Assembly (NCBI GenBank): GCA_007449985.2
Contig: VIIQ02000749.1
Span: 86,264 to 150,263, forward strand
Source of the DNA: Desmodesmus armatus
Lineage: Eukaryota > Chlorophyta > Chlorophyceae > Sphaeropleales > Scenedesmaceae
Direction: 5' to 3'
Length of the DNA stretch: 64,000 bases
Under the pieces are notes generated by a model. The model made no database searches, had not been told where the DNA came from, and saw only the letters and a list, made by a program, of their open reading frames with translations. This document shows positions 22,103 through 35,424 of the stretch, one piece after another. The position numbers and the translations under genes are program-made. Within the stretch, counting starts at the first letter, position 1, and each line of letters begins with the position of its first letter.

Positions 22103-24591
22103 GTCACTGCTCTATGCAAATGGGAAGCACCGCAAGACGGATGAATATGGCAGCTATCAGGCAACAGAACTGTTTAGCATCCAACTATGCTGACATGGCC
22201 GGCACCCGAAACTGTCGGAAGTGTGACTGGGTAGAAACAAGGACAGAAACTTTAGATGCCACCTACAGTACGGTTGTTGTGTTCTCAAATTAGTCTGTTG
22301 CTGACGGCTTGCCTTGTGCGCGATGCACCACTGAAGGTCCCTGACCTAGATCACACCCATGATCTGCTCTTCCTGTAAAGCTTATTTCTGCCGGGCAACC
22401 GTCTGCAACATACTATTATCACAGGTGGAAGCCAAAAATCTGTTGTTCTGGGCATGCATCATCAGTTGATTCAAATGGTGCAGCACGAGGCACGACCGAC
22501 ATGCCAAGCTTAGCACCTGGAAGGCAGACCTATGCTGCCTTTCAATGCCCACGACCCTCTTGACCAGAACCAGACTGACACAATTGAGGTGGTAAGTTCC
22601 ACTCTCTCTGCTGCCAAAGAAGGTGCACATCTGTCTGCCACAGCATACAGTGGGTGACAGCAGCAGCACAAGAAATGCAGGATCACTTGTGAAGGTCGGT
22701 GTCAAGTCATGCAGCAGCAAACTGGGCAACATCACACGCCAGGAGTAACTTTCCGTCGTGGGGAGTCAGCTGCTGACGTGGATGTATCAAGTGCTTGAAC
22801 AGCAACAGGAACTGGAGCGAACTTGGTCAAGTTGATACCGGACATCATTGTCTTGCCATGAAAGGATGCACCCTTGTGTGCTGCTGCAGGTATGCAACAT
22901 TCAGTGGCCCTTACCAGACCTGGGTGGAAAGATGCGCAGATAAGCAGCTCTCAGCAGCAAGAACACAGCAGCGGCAGCAGCAACACCACTGGCAGGGCTC
23001 ACGCCATCCCTGCTCAAATCTTGGGGGCAGGCTGGCAGCCTCCAGCTGCTGCAGCAGCCCTCAACTGGGTTTTGGCCTGGCAGCAATGCCTCCCTGCCGT
23101 GGCTGAATCCTGGCCAATGACCCAGCTGCTGCTGCTGCTGCTCACTTGGCCCCTGGCCGGCAGTTGCAGCAAAGGGGCAGTGAGGCCAGACATGGGCTTG
23201 AAGGCATGTATGTCAGCCACCTGCACAGCACTGCAGGCTGATGGTGAGGCCATATGCTGCTGACGACTGCACCAGCAGCAGCTCAGCCATTAGCAAATGG
23301 CCTGGCAAGACATCGTTTAAGTTGCTGGCAGCTCAGTCAGCTGAGCATGGTGCAAGATATGTGACAGCTGGGGCTGAAACGTTGTCTGTGGCTCAATTTG
23401 ATGGTGTTATGGCTTGTGTTTGGCAGACATTTGTTTGCCGTCTGTGGGGGGCAAAGGGTGGTAGGATGGCCACCTAGGTGAGGGGGCTGGACTCGTCAAC
23501 TAGCCCGTGCATTTTATGGACAAGGACCGAAACGGAACTTTCGTGGCTCGACGTTCAAACGTCGTATGTCTGTTGACCCTACAATTTGCCCTTGGTTTTG
23601 CACGGGTTTTGACCGCGTTTGGCTTTCCACGCTGTATAGCTGCCATGGCAGGGATAGTAGCACTATTGTTCCTTTGAGCAATACGTTTGAGTCTTTGCAG
23701 CTATCCTGCTGCACCCCCTGCACTGCTACTCGTCTTCCCGCGCACTTGCCACACAGCAAGTAGCCGTCGCGAGCAGTGGAGCAGCGTTACGTGTTTATTT
23801 GGCTTTCATCAGACGTTTTGACCTTTCACAGCTCCTGGAGCGTCAGGTACTGTTTCTAGTGTACTACATTGCCGGCTTTCCATGTGGGCCTCCATACGGT
23901 CTCATTCTCCTATCATCATGTTTTTATGCTATTGCAAAGTAGCTAACGCAAGTCTTTTGGCGCTTGCGGCGTGTATATGCGCGGGTGGTCCATCAACTGT
24001 CACCACAGCAGCAGCACAAAAGACCTTCCTGCAGGTGCTGACCTCTTTGCCTGCCTGCCTCTGCTTCCTGTTGCAGGTTGTAAGCAATTGCAACCGGACT
24101 TCTGGCCTACCGTCACGCTTCTTCTTCTTGGTTAGTGGTGAGTAGCCAACAATGGTAGTTTTTTGCTGTGCTGGGCTCAACAGCAGCAGGGCTGGCCAGC
24201 CTGTAGTGCAACCAAGCTGGTCATCGCAGCAGCTGACTGAATGTGTTGTGTACAGCGTTTGTATACGCTCATCTAGAGTGGCCTTGCAGCACCTGCTAGC
24301 AGCAGCTTGTGGCAGTACAGTAGGGCAGCACATGTACTGCAGGGTATACCCTCCCTCTGCCAGCTGACTGTCACAGCACGGTGCTGAGTCCACACCTGCA
24401 CCAGCAAGCTACACCTGCACTCTGTGCAGCTCTCTATACCACTCCTGCAGCAGCATCACTGCCACTTGAACTGGCGAGTTACAGCACGCCAAGCACACAA
24501 ACACACCCAACAATCCTGTGCCTTACCCCTGCTGTCTGCCATTTGACATTACTGCTGCCACAGAAATTTGTACCGGCCCACCCAACTTCAC
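22103..24591. other. intergenic region between divergent genes
   Basis: Lies between the UGT (minus) and the coiled-coil gene (plus), so it must hold both promoters. No open frame here has a recognisable domain. A signal-like plus-strand stretch from 23919 (MFLCYCKVANASLLALAAC) is followed by plausible splice sites but I could not connect it to a gene. Confidence 0.5.
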
Positions 24592-27500
24592 ATGTCCGGC
24601 AAGAGCGGCCCCCCTGAGGGCCCCCCCGCTGATGGCCCCAGAGTACAGATTGTTACTGATAGCATACCGTTCAAGGAGGCGATGACAGCAGCACAGGCCG
24701 CGGCAGACGGTGCCAACAGCTCCGGTAAGTGTCGCCCGCTGCAGTGCAACGACCTGGCAGGATGGACGGTAGTCCCCTTTTGCAGAATCGCTTCAAACCT
24801 GTCTCTGCTAGACAATCCAGTGAAGACTGTATGGCGCAAGCAGTTGGAATGAACAGGGCGCACGACACAGTGTGACACAGGCCTCAACTGCTGCATGTGC
24901 AGCCAGCTGCCCACTCAGTGGCATGTCCCTCCCATGTGCTCTGCCACCTGCTTGCTCTCTCATTCCTCAACCCTGTGCCTTTTTGTGCCTGTCCTTTCCT
25001 GCCACATGACAGGTAGCAACGCCAACATCCCCAAGGGTACCCGCACCCCAGGCAACAGCAACGGCGGTGCCAGCCCTCCCCCATCCAACAAGAGCATCCG
25101 CGTGTTATACCGCGCCAGCCAACCTGGCCAGAGCCGCCCACCCCACAGCAGCATCAACAGCGGCTCCAGCCACAACCCTGCCGCCACGTCAAGCCTCCTG
25201 ATGTGCGCATGTCCCTCTGGCGCTGCTGCTGTTGCTGCACCCTCGGCCCTGCTGGACAAAGAGCCCAGCTGCTTTGACCAGGAGATGCTGATGTCTGAGC
25301 CTCAGCAGGAGGCCAACGAAGACAACAGGGACAATGGTGGGTGTTTGACTGATGCAGCAACTGCTTGTGGGGACATGGGGATACTCAGCCTGCCGCACGT
25401 CGATGACAAACTGTTCGACACAAGCTTTATTTACGCATGCAGCTACTCTAAGTGGGTGGGTGGCACCCACACGTGTTTCTCACATGTGCCTTACGCAATG
25501 CCACCTGTGCCCTCACCGTCCTGCCTCTGCCTTTGCCCCCCTGTCACCCCACCCCACCCCCTGACAGGTCTGAACAGCGCCGCCCACATCGGCATCCGCA
25601 CCCCAGGCCACAGCAGCGCAGGAGCCGAGCCCCGCCCAGCAAGCGCCAGCAGCAGCAGCAGCAGCAAGGCAAGCGCAACAGCGGCAGACGAAGAGGAGCA
25701 CGCCCGGTTTGACAAGATGCGCCAGGTTCTCCATACGCTGCAGAGCGTCACGCCCATCACTGTCCGCAGGCCTGCAGCCACCCAGCAGCCCACGCCGTCC
25801 GCCTTGTATGAGTCTTTCAAGGCAAATATCATGGCAAAGGCAGCGCAGGCAGCGGCAGACGCGGCCGACCTCACCCACCAGCTAGTCCTGTCTCAAAGTG
25901 AGGTGGCTGACCTCAGGAGCAAGCTAGAGACCTCCAGTGGGCTGCTGGCCAGCAAGGAGGGAGCGATCGCCAGGGCCCAGACAGCAGCAGCAGCCCAGTG
26001 CATAGCCAACCTCACCAAGCAGCTTTCCGAGTCCCAGCAGCGAAACTCCTACCTGAGCAGGAAGCTCCACGCAGCTGAAGAGTACATGACCCGCCAGCAT
26101 GGAAGCATCGGCGCTGCTACTAAGGGAGTGAGCTCAGCACGGGCGCTTCTGGTTGACACAGTGCCACAGCTGAAGATGGCCCTCCAGCAGCTTGCAGCAG
26201 CCAAAGGTGACAACCTTGCTGCTGCTGCCAGGGTGGCTCAGTTGGCTCGGCTGGCAAAGGACAGCATGGACAGGGAGGAGCGCCGCAAGGCTCTCCTGAA
26301 GAGGGCCCGCAAGCACCTGGCAGCACCCAAGGGCGAGGGTGACAACCTCGCTGCTGCGGCCAGGGTTTCTCAGCTGGAACAGCGGCTGCACGCAGCGCAG
26401 CAGCAGCACCAGGGCCAGGACCGGGAGCCACAGCTGGCAGCAGCCAAGGGTGACAACCTCGCTACTGCAGCCACGGTGTCTCAGCTGGAGCAGCAGGGTG
26501 ACAACCTTGCCACTGCTGCCAGGGTTTCTGAGCTGGAGCAGCAGCTGCGCGCAGCGCAGGAGCTGCACCAGAGTGACAACCTTGCTGCAGGCGCAACGGT
26601 GTATCTGCTGGAGCAGCAGCGTGATGCAGTGCGGGAGCTGAACGAGGACAAGCAGCAGGAGCTGCGCGCAGTGAGGCAGCACTGCCAGGCTCAGGAGCAA
26701 CAGCTGCGCGCACTGAAGCAGCAGCACCAGGAGCAGCAGCAGCAGCTGGTCGAGGCGCAGCAGGACAATGAGGCCCTTTGGGCCAGGGTGCTGCAGCTGG
26801 AGGCGGCGATTGCAGCGAAGGATGCTGCAGCGCTGGAAATGGCAACCAAGCTGCGGCAGGCACAGTGGGTGCAGGTGAGTGACCTTGTGTGCATGCCCTC
26901 ACCGACGCTTCAATCGGCATTCATGCTTGGGCTTGAAGTTCATGCATATGCTTGGCAAAGGCGCATTCAGCTTGATAAGCATCGAGAAGTTCTCACGCTC
27001 AATTCCTCCAGCCTACCCACCTGCTTGTTGCCCCCTGCACTCTTGACTCAAGATTGGGCCAATCTTTTATACCCACTGGCACTCATGCGAACCACAGCAC
27101 AGCAAAGCATTCCCCCGCCCCCAAAACACGCACACAATTGCACTTGTGCACACCACAGAGCCACCAGCACTTCCTACACCTGTTCGCTGACACCCACCCC
27201 ACCCATTGTTCAGTGTGCATGCAAGCAAGCCTTGCATGTCCTATCATGCGTCCTCAAACCTGCTGTCTTGATGTGTGTTGCTGCGCCTGGAACAGGAGAC
27301 CCTCATCTACGACTCCCTCAATGCACCAATGGACTTCACCACAGATGAAGACGAGGCTGTTGCACCCCCTATGCAGCAGCAGGAGGATGAGCCTGAGGCA
27401 GCAGCCCCCATCCAGCAGCTGGACGAGGTGCCGTTGGCAGCCCCCGTGCAGCACCCAAGCACCCCCACACCCACTGGGGAGACCTCTACCCCGCCAGCAG

Positions 27501-28666
27501 CAGAGGTCGCTGCCCCCGCAGTGTTGGGGCTGGAGACAGACGGTGCAGCGGAGGATGCGTCTGTTGCAGCCCCAACCCAGCAGCAGGACGAGGTGCCTTT
27601 CTCAGCGCCTGTGCAGCACCGAGAGGTCCCCACACCCCCTCAGAAGGTCGCATTCCCCTTTGTGCTGGAGCTGGAGACAGATTATGCAGCACCGCTGCAT
27701 CCTGAGAGTGCTGCGGCGATTGCAAGGGCGAAACAGGCACAGGCCACGTGGCGCTGGATCAAGGTGGGTGACCTGGGGATTAGTCAAAATGTCACATGTA
27801 CTGCCAGTTGTGTTTTCGGCTTGGCAGTCGTGGGTAGCGTTCCATAATGCAGAGTCTGTACGCTGCAGAATTCAATGCAGATAGCAACGTACTGCAGGCT
27901 GATGATCTGGGGCAGGAGATCAGGGGTGCAGTGCAGCACACATTAGTCACTGACTGTGCTGGCAGCTGTGTGGTCTGGGTTGGCTCGTACTAGACAGGCT
28001 AAAGTTCAGTGAAATCTGCATTTTCAGCAAATTCGTTTGCAGGCAAGTGTACCCCGCCTTTTCCTCTCATGCCTCCTCAAACCTGCCCTCCTGCCTGTGT
28101 GTTGCTGCGCCTCACACAGGAAAAGCTGCCCGCCCCAACGGACTTCAGCACGTGCACGAAGGCAGTTCGCGTGCAGCAGCAGCAGCAGCAGGAGGAGGAG
28201 GAGGAGGAGGAGGAGGACGACATGCCTGTCCACGTCACTATCCAGCTGCAGGGTGGCGAGCCTGTTGAGGCCACTGTTGAGCTGCTGGGTGGTGAGCCAG
28301 GGGCAGCCACCGTTCAGTGGCTGGGTGGGAAGGCGGTGGATGCCACCATTCAGCTGCAGGGTGGGAAGGGTGAGGATTATGGGGCAGCAACGATGCAGCT
28401 GGAGGGTGGGGAGCCGGTGGAAGCCACCATTCTGCTGCAGCGCAGGGTGCATGTTGCAGTGCCTGTGCAGCAGCAGCAGCAGCAGCAGCAGCAGGACGGG
28501 TTTCTGGCAGCCTGTGTGCACCAGCAGGGTGAGGAGTCTGGTGCAGCCGGAGTGCAGCACCAGCAGGAGACCCCTGCACCTGCTGCAGAGGTCCCAGCAC
28601 CTCCCACACCAGACCAACTCAACAGCAGCAGCAGCAGCAGCAGCAGCACCAACATGAGCGGTGCGC

Positions 28667-28708
<42 letters not shown>

Positions 28709-28878
28709 CCGCCCACACTGCCCTCAACAGCCTGGGTGTCGCCCCCGCTGCAGGTGCCCTGAGTGGTGAGGGCTGGGCCTGCAGGCTCTCCCACCCTGCT
28801 GTGCAGCTGGGCGTGCTGGGCGCTTCAGGTGTATGTGCCGTCGTGGCATGGGCTTGCTGGCGTCGCACAGCAGCCTGA
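24592..28878 (+). CDS. coiled-coil protein with probable C-terminal membrane anchor
   Basis: Five exons agree in phase: 24592-24724, 25013-25336, 25568-26874, 27296-27763 and 28120-28878, giving 996 residues. Exon 3 encodes a long coiled coil rich in Ala/Gln/Glu with recurring GDNLAAAARVSQLEQ units. Exon 5 starts with poly-Gln and poly-Glu, then about five repeats of the type LQGGEPVEATV. It ends with Ser runs and a hydrophobic stretch (VQLGVLGASGVCAVVAWACW) followed by RRTAA, which looks like a tail anchor. There is no signal peptide at the start (MSGKSGPPEGPP). A tether or scaffold on an organelle surface is an inference. Exons 4 and 5, with their upstream intron ends, are diverged tandem copies (QETLIYDSLNAPMDF against QEKLPAPTDF starts). 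Confidence 0.85.
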
Positions 28879-28946
28879 GCAACGGGCAGGCCTCCATGTC
28901 CTGGAAGCTGAAATGGGCTGGCAGTGGCCCTTGACTTTCGAGGTGC

Positions 28947-29330
28947 ATGGGTGTGTGTGATGGGGCTGCGTAGATTTTGAGATGGCTGTTGCGTCTAGAT
29001 CATGTCTTCTGGAAGACGTACTGCCGGCAGTGGCAGTTGCTTCTGGCGTGGGGTGCATGTGCCGGTGTGTTGGGCTTGAACAGTGCAAGAGGCTGTTGTG
29101 TCTTTTGTCTCAACCATGTCGTTTGGAAGCTGTACTGCCGGCAGTGGCAATGCTTCCGAAGTGGGGTGCATGGGGTGTGTGATGGGGCTGAGTAGGTTTT
29201 GAGAGAGCTGCTGTGCATAAATAATGTCCTCTGGAAGCGGTACTGCCGGCAGTGGCAGTTGCTTTCCGACAAGAGGTGCATGGGGCAGTGTGATGGGGTT
29301 TGGTTATGATTTTTGAGATGGCTGTTGCGC
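28947..29330. repeat. three ~112-bp repeats downstream of the coiled-coil gene
   Basis: Each unit contains GTACTGCCGGCAGTGGCA, preceded by TCTGGAAG or TTTGGAAG, and followed by GGGGTGCATG-like and GTGTGATGGGG sequence. Cores are at about 29019, 29131 and 29240. CTGCCGGCAG is a perfect palindrome. The units begin about 70 bp after the stop codon and are probably in the 3'UTR. Confidence 0.75.
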
Positions 29331-31398
29331 TAACAGCTTGTCTGGTTGGACATGCCGTGTTGATTGTGTGATGTCAGCAGTGCCAGCCCTGGATACTCCT
29401 TTGACTCTGTATGGTCGGGGAGGGGGACGCAACCTACTTTGAGTGGCTATCCTTGAGGTTTAGGTTGCACCTGGCTGTTACATTGACTGGATGTTTGACT
29501 GGATGTGCCCGCTGCAGCAGGCACCTGGGTTGAGTTTGACTGGATTGCACCGCTGTAGCAGGCAACGCAGGCCTTATGTACCTTGTTCATTGGGCCGTGA
29601 TTGCACCTGCTGAGTGAAAAGTTGGGTGAAAAGTTGGGAGAAAAGCCCATGTCATGGGTTTGGTGGTGCCACCACGGTGGTGGTGCGAGGGGTTGCCACT
29701 GTGACATGTGTGTGGACCCTCGCACCAAACTGTAGCAGCTGGCTGAAAAGGCCGGTTGCTTGCTGATCAGGTGAATGGTTGTGATTTGGATCAATTACTC
29801 CCACTGCGCCAGGCAGCACGGGCCCTCAGTGGGCATTCCTTTGGGCCCTGCTGACACCTGCCAGATGGGGGTTTGGGGGGAGTGGTGTGTGGACGGTGGT
29901 GGGGCATGAAAACGCCACCGCCGCTGTTTGCATGTGACGGCCGTCAGCCCCTGTGACTGCAGGATGCGATTAGCTGTCACCCAGGCTGTAGCAGCTGTAG
30001 CAGCTGCACTGGCTGCCAGAGGTATTAACTGGATGTGGTGGGTTATGAGATCCGTAGACATGATTGAACTGCAGATTGAACGTATGGATTCGTTATGTGG
30101 CAGTTGCCCTGGCCGCTGCGGCTGCACAGGGGTTGTGACTTGGGGTCAATGCATGCAACAAGGGGTGCTTGCTGCATCAGCATGACTGCGAGCTGAACGC
30201 CCTTGCTCACGCCAGCCAACCTGCCTTGTAATAAGATCGCAGAGGCTGAAGCTGCCATGTCTGTCAACGAAGAGAAGCCAGCCAACCTGCCTGACTGCAG
30301 GTGCTTGGGGCTGCATATTGATTACTGTTGTTTGTTTGAGTTGGTCTGGTGTGTAGTCTGCAGCTTTGGGTGGCAGGCGCGTGAACGCGGTGACATGTGC
30401 TGGTGACATCATGTCACTGACACAGAGCACTTCACTTCACTTCACTTCTGCTTGGAATGTGCAACCTGGCAAATGTGCTGTTGGCCAGCGCTTTTGGACA
30501 GCTGCTAGAATCCTCCGCCCGGTTGAGGTGTTGATTGTACCCTGCCGGCGTTGCAGCCCTTGTGTGAATCAGTGTCTGTGCTGACTGTAACATGTTGGTA
30601 CTGCAATTTCTGTGACGTTCAGTGGCACAGCACAGAGCTAGCACACAACAGTGACTGGGTGACAGGCATGTGATGCACAGCAAGCCCCCAGATGACATGA
30701 CAGGGAGTAACGAAGAAAAACCCAAAGCAGGATGCAGGGAGGCGCTGTGTTACTTTTGGGGGATGATGGAATGGTGTCCCCGGTTGCCGATGGTCGGCAG
30801 CTTATGGCCTGAACCAACAGGCCCCATGTAACACAACTACTACTACTATTCTGCAGGGGGACCATGTGCCTCAGCACTGAGACAGCCACTGACAATGCAG
30901 AGGGTCCCAGCCTGAGACTCCCAGGGTCCCCTCCTGCACAGGCTTGCCAGGGGGGTGCATTGCATTACCAACTGACGTGCAGTGGGACCTATAAACGCAT
31001 TTTCTCTCTTCGACAGCAGTTTGTGTCTAGTTCTGGCCCCTGCTTGTGCTCTGGAAGTACGTACAGTATACTGCCTCTGCTGGCTGTGACTGCAGGGGTG
31101 TGTCACCCAGAGTGACACCTGCTGGAGTTGCCGAGCACCTTTCGAAAAGCAGTCGAGCTGAAATAGAACTTGTAAAAGAGTTGTGCTGGATCAAAGACAC
31201 CCTTGCGCGCAGTGCTGACACACGAGGAACTTGTCAACGCCTGTTAACCTTCCACCCTTCCGGCGCGTGTACTTCTGCAGCAGCAGAGGCATCAATTGCA
31301 CCTTTTACGCCCAGCAGTTGACCGGTCTCATATCACCGGCCCCCAAATCCCTCCCTAGCAGTCCCTTCCTGCACCTGGACACTCTCCAAGAGCGCAAG
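29331..31398. other. intergenic region
   Basis: No supported gene. A CACTT microsatellite lies at 30427-30446. A TATAAA at 30989-30994 could be the core promoter of the AGP-like gene if its 5'UTR is about 380 nt. Confidence 0.4.
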
Positions 31399-32550
31399 AT
31401 GCGTGCTGCATACATCATCGTCCTCCTGGTAAGCTCATCTTTTTCAGCATATCATAGACGGTAGAAGCAGTCGTCCCCGTGTCTTTACCCGTCAGCAGCA
31501 GTTGCACGATTGAATCACTGGTGCTGCTGTGGGCGGAACGGCTCTCTGGGACGCAGCACAGACCTCCTGCGCAATGCTGCAATCTTCATGTTACTGCACG
31601 TTAGACATCAAGCGTCTGGCAGGCGTTCGGCTGCGTGCAAGTGCAATTTCACCGGTGGTCCCACTGCTGTTGTCACCCGCTGCCTGTACTGCAATTGCAG
31701 GCCCTTGCCGCATGCTGCTACGCAGCTGCCGCTGCTGCTGAGGCAACCATCGGTGAGTAGCGCCTCAGACGCAGCTGCACATCGTCAGGGCAAACCGTAG
31801 GGCAGTGTGCACTGGGTGCACCGAGTCAGCGGCTCAACCCTTTGGTCACACAAACACGGGCCTTGCACTTTTCGTCCTTGGGGGCCGGTCAGCAGTAAGC
31901 TTGCACATTGTGGGTGCACAGCATTTGGTGACCATACCAGCGTTTGGTCACCGGCACAGCAGCCACTGGTGACTAATCCAGAGCGATCTGCCCACATGGT
32001 TAACTTTCAAGGGTCTCAGCTTTCACATTGTGGGTGACGCATTGCAACATCCAAGAGCTGCCACTGCTACTGCTACTGCCACTGCCACGACACCTTTGTT
32101 CACACCATCTTGGCATATGAGCCTGTCGCCAACCCTGCTGCCACTCCTGCTGCTGCCACTGCCCCTACCGACTCCCCCCCCCCCCCCCCCCAGCTGCCGA
32201 GGCCCCTGCCGCCGGCAGCCGCCACCACCACCTCCTCATGCACCATCGCATGACTGCAGTCACCACGCCGCCACCACACCTCTGCATACACCAGCTGACG
32301 CCGCCTGCTGCTGTCCCCCCCCCCCCCCCCCGCAGCTGCGGAGGCCCCTGCTGCTGGCAGCCGCTACCTCCTGCAGGAGCGCTACCCTCCCCCCGGCAAG
32401 GGCGCACCCCCTCTGGCCAACAGCACTGCAGCCACACCAGCAGCAGCAGCAGCAGCAGCAGCAGAGACAAAGAAGAGCAGCGCTGGGGCCCTGTCTGGCA
32501 GCGCCCTGCTGGCCGTTGCTGCCGCTGCAGCTGCTGTCTTCGCTCTGTGA
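31399..32550 (+). CDS. AGP-like small GPI-anchored protein
   Basis: Three exons, 31399-31428, 31701-31752 and 32336-32550, fit in phase and give 98 residues. Exons 1 and 2 together make a typical signal peptide (MRAAYIIVLL then ALAACCYAAAAAAEA). The short mature part is Ala/Pro/Ser/Thr-rich (PPPGKGAPPLANSTAATP). The end, SSAGALSGSALLAVAAAA then AVFAL, is hydrophobic with small residues before it, as in a GPI-attachment signal. Arabinogalactan-type surface protein is the best reading. A poly-C run sits directly before the exon 3 acceptor. Extra exons between 31753 and 32335 are possible, and a partial copy of exon 3 is present there. Confidence 0.6.
32174..32260 (+). repeat. partial upstream copy of exon 3 of the AGP-like gene
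   Basis: Poly-C, then an AG acceptor, then CTGCCGAGGCCCCTGCCGCC parallels poly-C, CGCAG and CTGCGGAGGCCCCTGCTGCT at 32318-32355. It is in the same phase but then runs into unrelated His/Leu codons. Confidence 0.65.
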
Positions 32551-34942
32551 GTGACAGACAAACGTCACTTGATGACGTCATGTCATGTGATGACGTCATC
32601 ATGTCACTTGGTGACGCCGCGATCTCGTGAGGTGGCAGCAGCCTGCTGCTGTTGCTGTCTGGTGGATGCTGCGCAAGTTACGAGTGTGATCTGCACTTGA
32701 GATTGTGTGGTATCGCACCAGGGGAAGAGGGAGAGTCTCTCTGAGAGCCAGTGCTTTTTGATGCCTGGAGGTTTTGATGCCACTGCCACGGTTATGCTTG
32801 GCCGCCTGACCGTTCATGGCCGCGCATGGCCATGCATTGTGCTGAGTCATGAGCCCTGTTGTTGACCGTGGCCGAACCCCGATCTTTGTCATGAGCTCTG
32901 TCGAGAGACCTTAATGTGTTGTGGACTGTGATTGATTGAAGAGAAGTTGGGGGGTAGTGCCGTCACTGGGTGCATTGCCCCCACCTTACTACAACCTGTT
33001 GCAGGTTGTGTGAGAGGGAGGGAGGCGGTGCGCCTACAGTTGCTGACGTGCTTTTGATTTGTGTGTGTGGAGAAGGGGTTTGATTTGCAGTAGTTGCCTA
33101 GTGTAGAGCAGCAGTGGGTTACAGTGTCAACACAGACACACAACAATTGAGGCTTTTATAACACATACACACACATGTAGGTGGTACCGGTGCTGCTTAC
33201 TGTGTTGCGTGCTGACTTTGACTGCAGCGTTGCATCACAGCCTTATACCCTACAACCCAGGGCAGCCAGTGCGCAGGGTTTTGTGGTGGTTGAGGGGTCT
33301 TCATGGCGTTCATGGGTCTTGTGCGGTTTTCATGGCATCCATGGGGCATGCATTTATGGCAGCGGCACATGCATGGCATCAGCGTGGAAGCCAAACAGGC
33401 AGTGACGATTTGTACAGAGTGTGTGTGGGGGGTTGTGGAAGGAGGGGAGGGATGTGCAAGCCTTGCACTTTGTGCATGGCTTGCAAAGCGGCTCCCCTTG
33501 AGCGATTTATGTGTGAGCGTCGGTTCTTGCAGTAGCAGTGACATGTGTTGCCGCGGTCGCTATGGCAGGAATGCGTGTGTGTGGTGGTGTGGTCAGGGCT
33601 CTGCACAATACCCCTGCTGCCCCTTGGGAATGATACCTTTTGTGTGTGTTTTGAATCTCTTGTGGAGACAGACATGGCACCAACCCAGTGTGTGTTTGCA
33701 TACGGCATAGCACCATGGGGGAGGCAGTGATGAGTGGGCAGGAGAGTGTTCAAGCCTATGGTGGCGTTGCTGCTTCACGTGTTTGCTGCTGTAACGTTCC
33801 GAGCCGTCATCGCGAAGTACAGTATGGTGCAAGATTATGATTTATGTTTAGGGTTTAGGGTTCAGGACCCAGGTAAGACCCAGCTGCTATGGAGCACACA
33901 AAAAAAATTCAAATTTCAAGAGGATCACTACTGGCCACATCTGTTGACCAGCGCCACCTGCAGCTAAATGGCTGCATGGCATGCATGTCCGCCCTGCATG
34001 TTATGCATGTCCGCCCTGCCAGTTGACAGACACACAGGACAGTAGAACGCATATGGAGCAAGCCGGTGTCTCTTTTGCTATGTGTGCATTTGTGTGCCAT
34101 CCAACCTTGACAGCCAGTGTTGCAGCTGTGATGCAAATGTGGCTGCTGCGAGCTAATTGCATGTGCTGCCTGCAGCTGTCACTCCATCTGTCCCCAGCAC
34201 TGTATCTATTCAAGCGCATGAAGGCTGCAGCCAGTGCGACGAATGTATATTAGGAAACAGCAAGCCTAACAGAATGGGACTGCTCAGCGGTGCTTGTATG
34301 GGGCAAAATGGCAGCCCTAGACAGTCCAAGGTTGGCAGTTGTGCAACTGGCAAACATCGAGATCGGTGTTTGAGAAGAACCCAAATGTTATACGTGAGCG
34401 CACCAAACTTTCAAATTCAAGTCTTTTCCTGACGCCTTCCTGCCCCTTCAAGTTTGATCCATCCTCTACCGTTCTGCTGGTGGCCAGCAAACAACAGCTT
34501 GATCGACCGCAGAAGTATATTTCTGGCGCGAATTCACTCTTTCAGGCCACGCACTACACCAGGTGTGTACCTGCCGTCAGTTTGCTGCTACTGCTGCTGC
34601 TGCTGCTGCTGCTCCCTCACCAGCAGCCAAGCAGTATCCAGCACCCTGACCACCAGCAAGAACTCCCCTCTGCATCTGTCAAGCCAGCTCATCTTCAGAT
34701 CGAATAGCCACGTGTTTTAAAAAGCTGTGCTGAGGCAGCGGTGTGACCTTGGTGCTGGGAACACCACCCTGGGTTGAGGCAGCGGCGTGACCCTGCTGCC
34801 TGTGCTGCTCATGCAGGTCCCTCCTTCACACAGAACTGGGTGCAGCAAACAGGCAACGCTCGCTGACAGCAGCAGCAGCAGCAGCAGCAGCAGTTGTCAC
34901 ACCACACCAGTACTTGGGTGCAGCAGCAGAACACTTTGAAAA
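32551..34942. other. intergenic region
   Basis: No supported gene. Two TGACGTCA palindromes lie at about 32572-32598, a telomere-like TTTAGGGTTTAGGG at 33847-33860, and a (CTG)n run at 34590-34612. The last kilobase should contain the promoter and 5'UTR of the RPA34-like gene. Confidence 0.5.
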
Positions 34943-35389
34943 ATGGGCACGGTGAAGAAGGAGAAGAAGGATAAATCTAAGAAGCATAAGCACAAGCATG
35001 AGGAGAAGGCAGCAGCAGCAGCAGCAGCAGAGCAGGGGGCCAAGTCAGCCAAGAAGGAGAAGAAGCAGAAGAAGCAACAAGCAGGGTGAGGAGTGGCGGT
35101 GGTGGGGTTTGTGTGTGTGGGGGGGGGGGGGGGAGCCACGGAGGGGAGGGTCTGCAGGAGAGTGCTGGGTTTCTTGTAGCAGATGTGCTGGCATCAACAG
35201 CAGCAGGGGCAGTCAGAGAAGGGAGAGAAGCAGCAGCAGCAATGGAGGTGTGAACGTTCTTGCAGGGGGGTGTCTTGCAGGGTTTGGGGGGTCCTTTGGA
35301 GACGGGTGGGGGGGGGGGGGGTATGCAGCAGGCCAACTGTTCTCCAGCACCAGCAGCAGCAGCACAGCTGAGCGGCCACCAGCAGCCGG

Positions 35390-35424
<35 letters not shown>

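Noticed and set aside
31510..31800. Cys-rich frame CNFTGGPTAVVTRCLYCNC as part of the AGP-like gene
   Set aside because: It needs a poor acceptor, whereas the exon at 31701-31752 has a good acceptor and donor and completes a signal peptide in phase.
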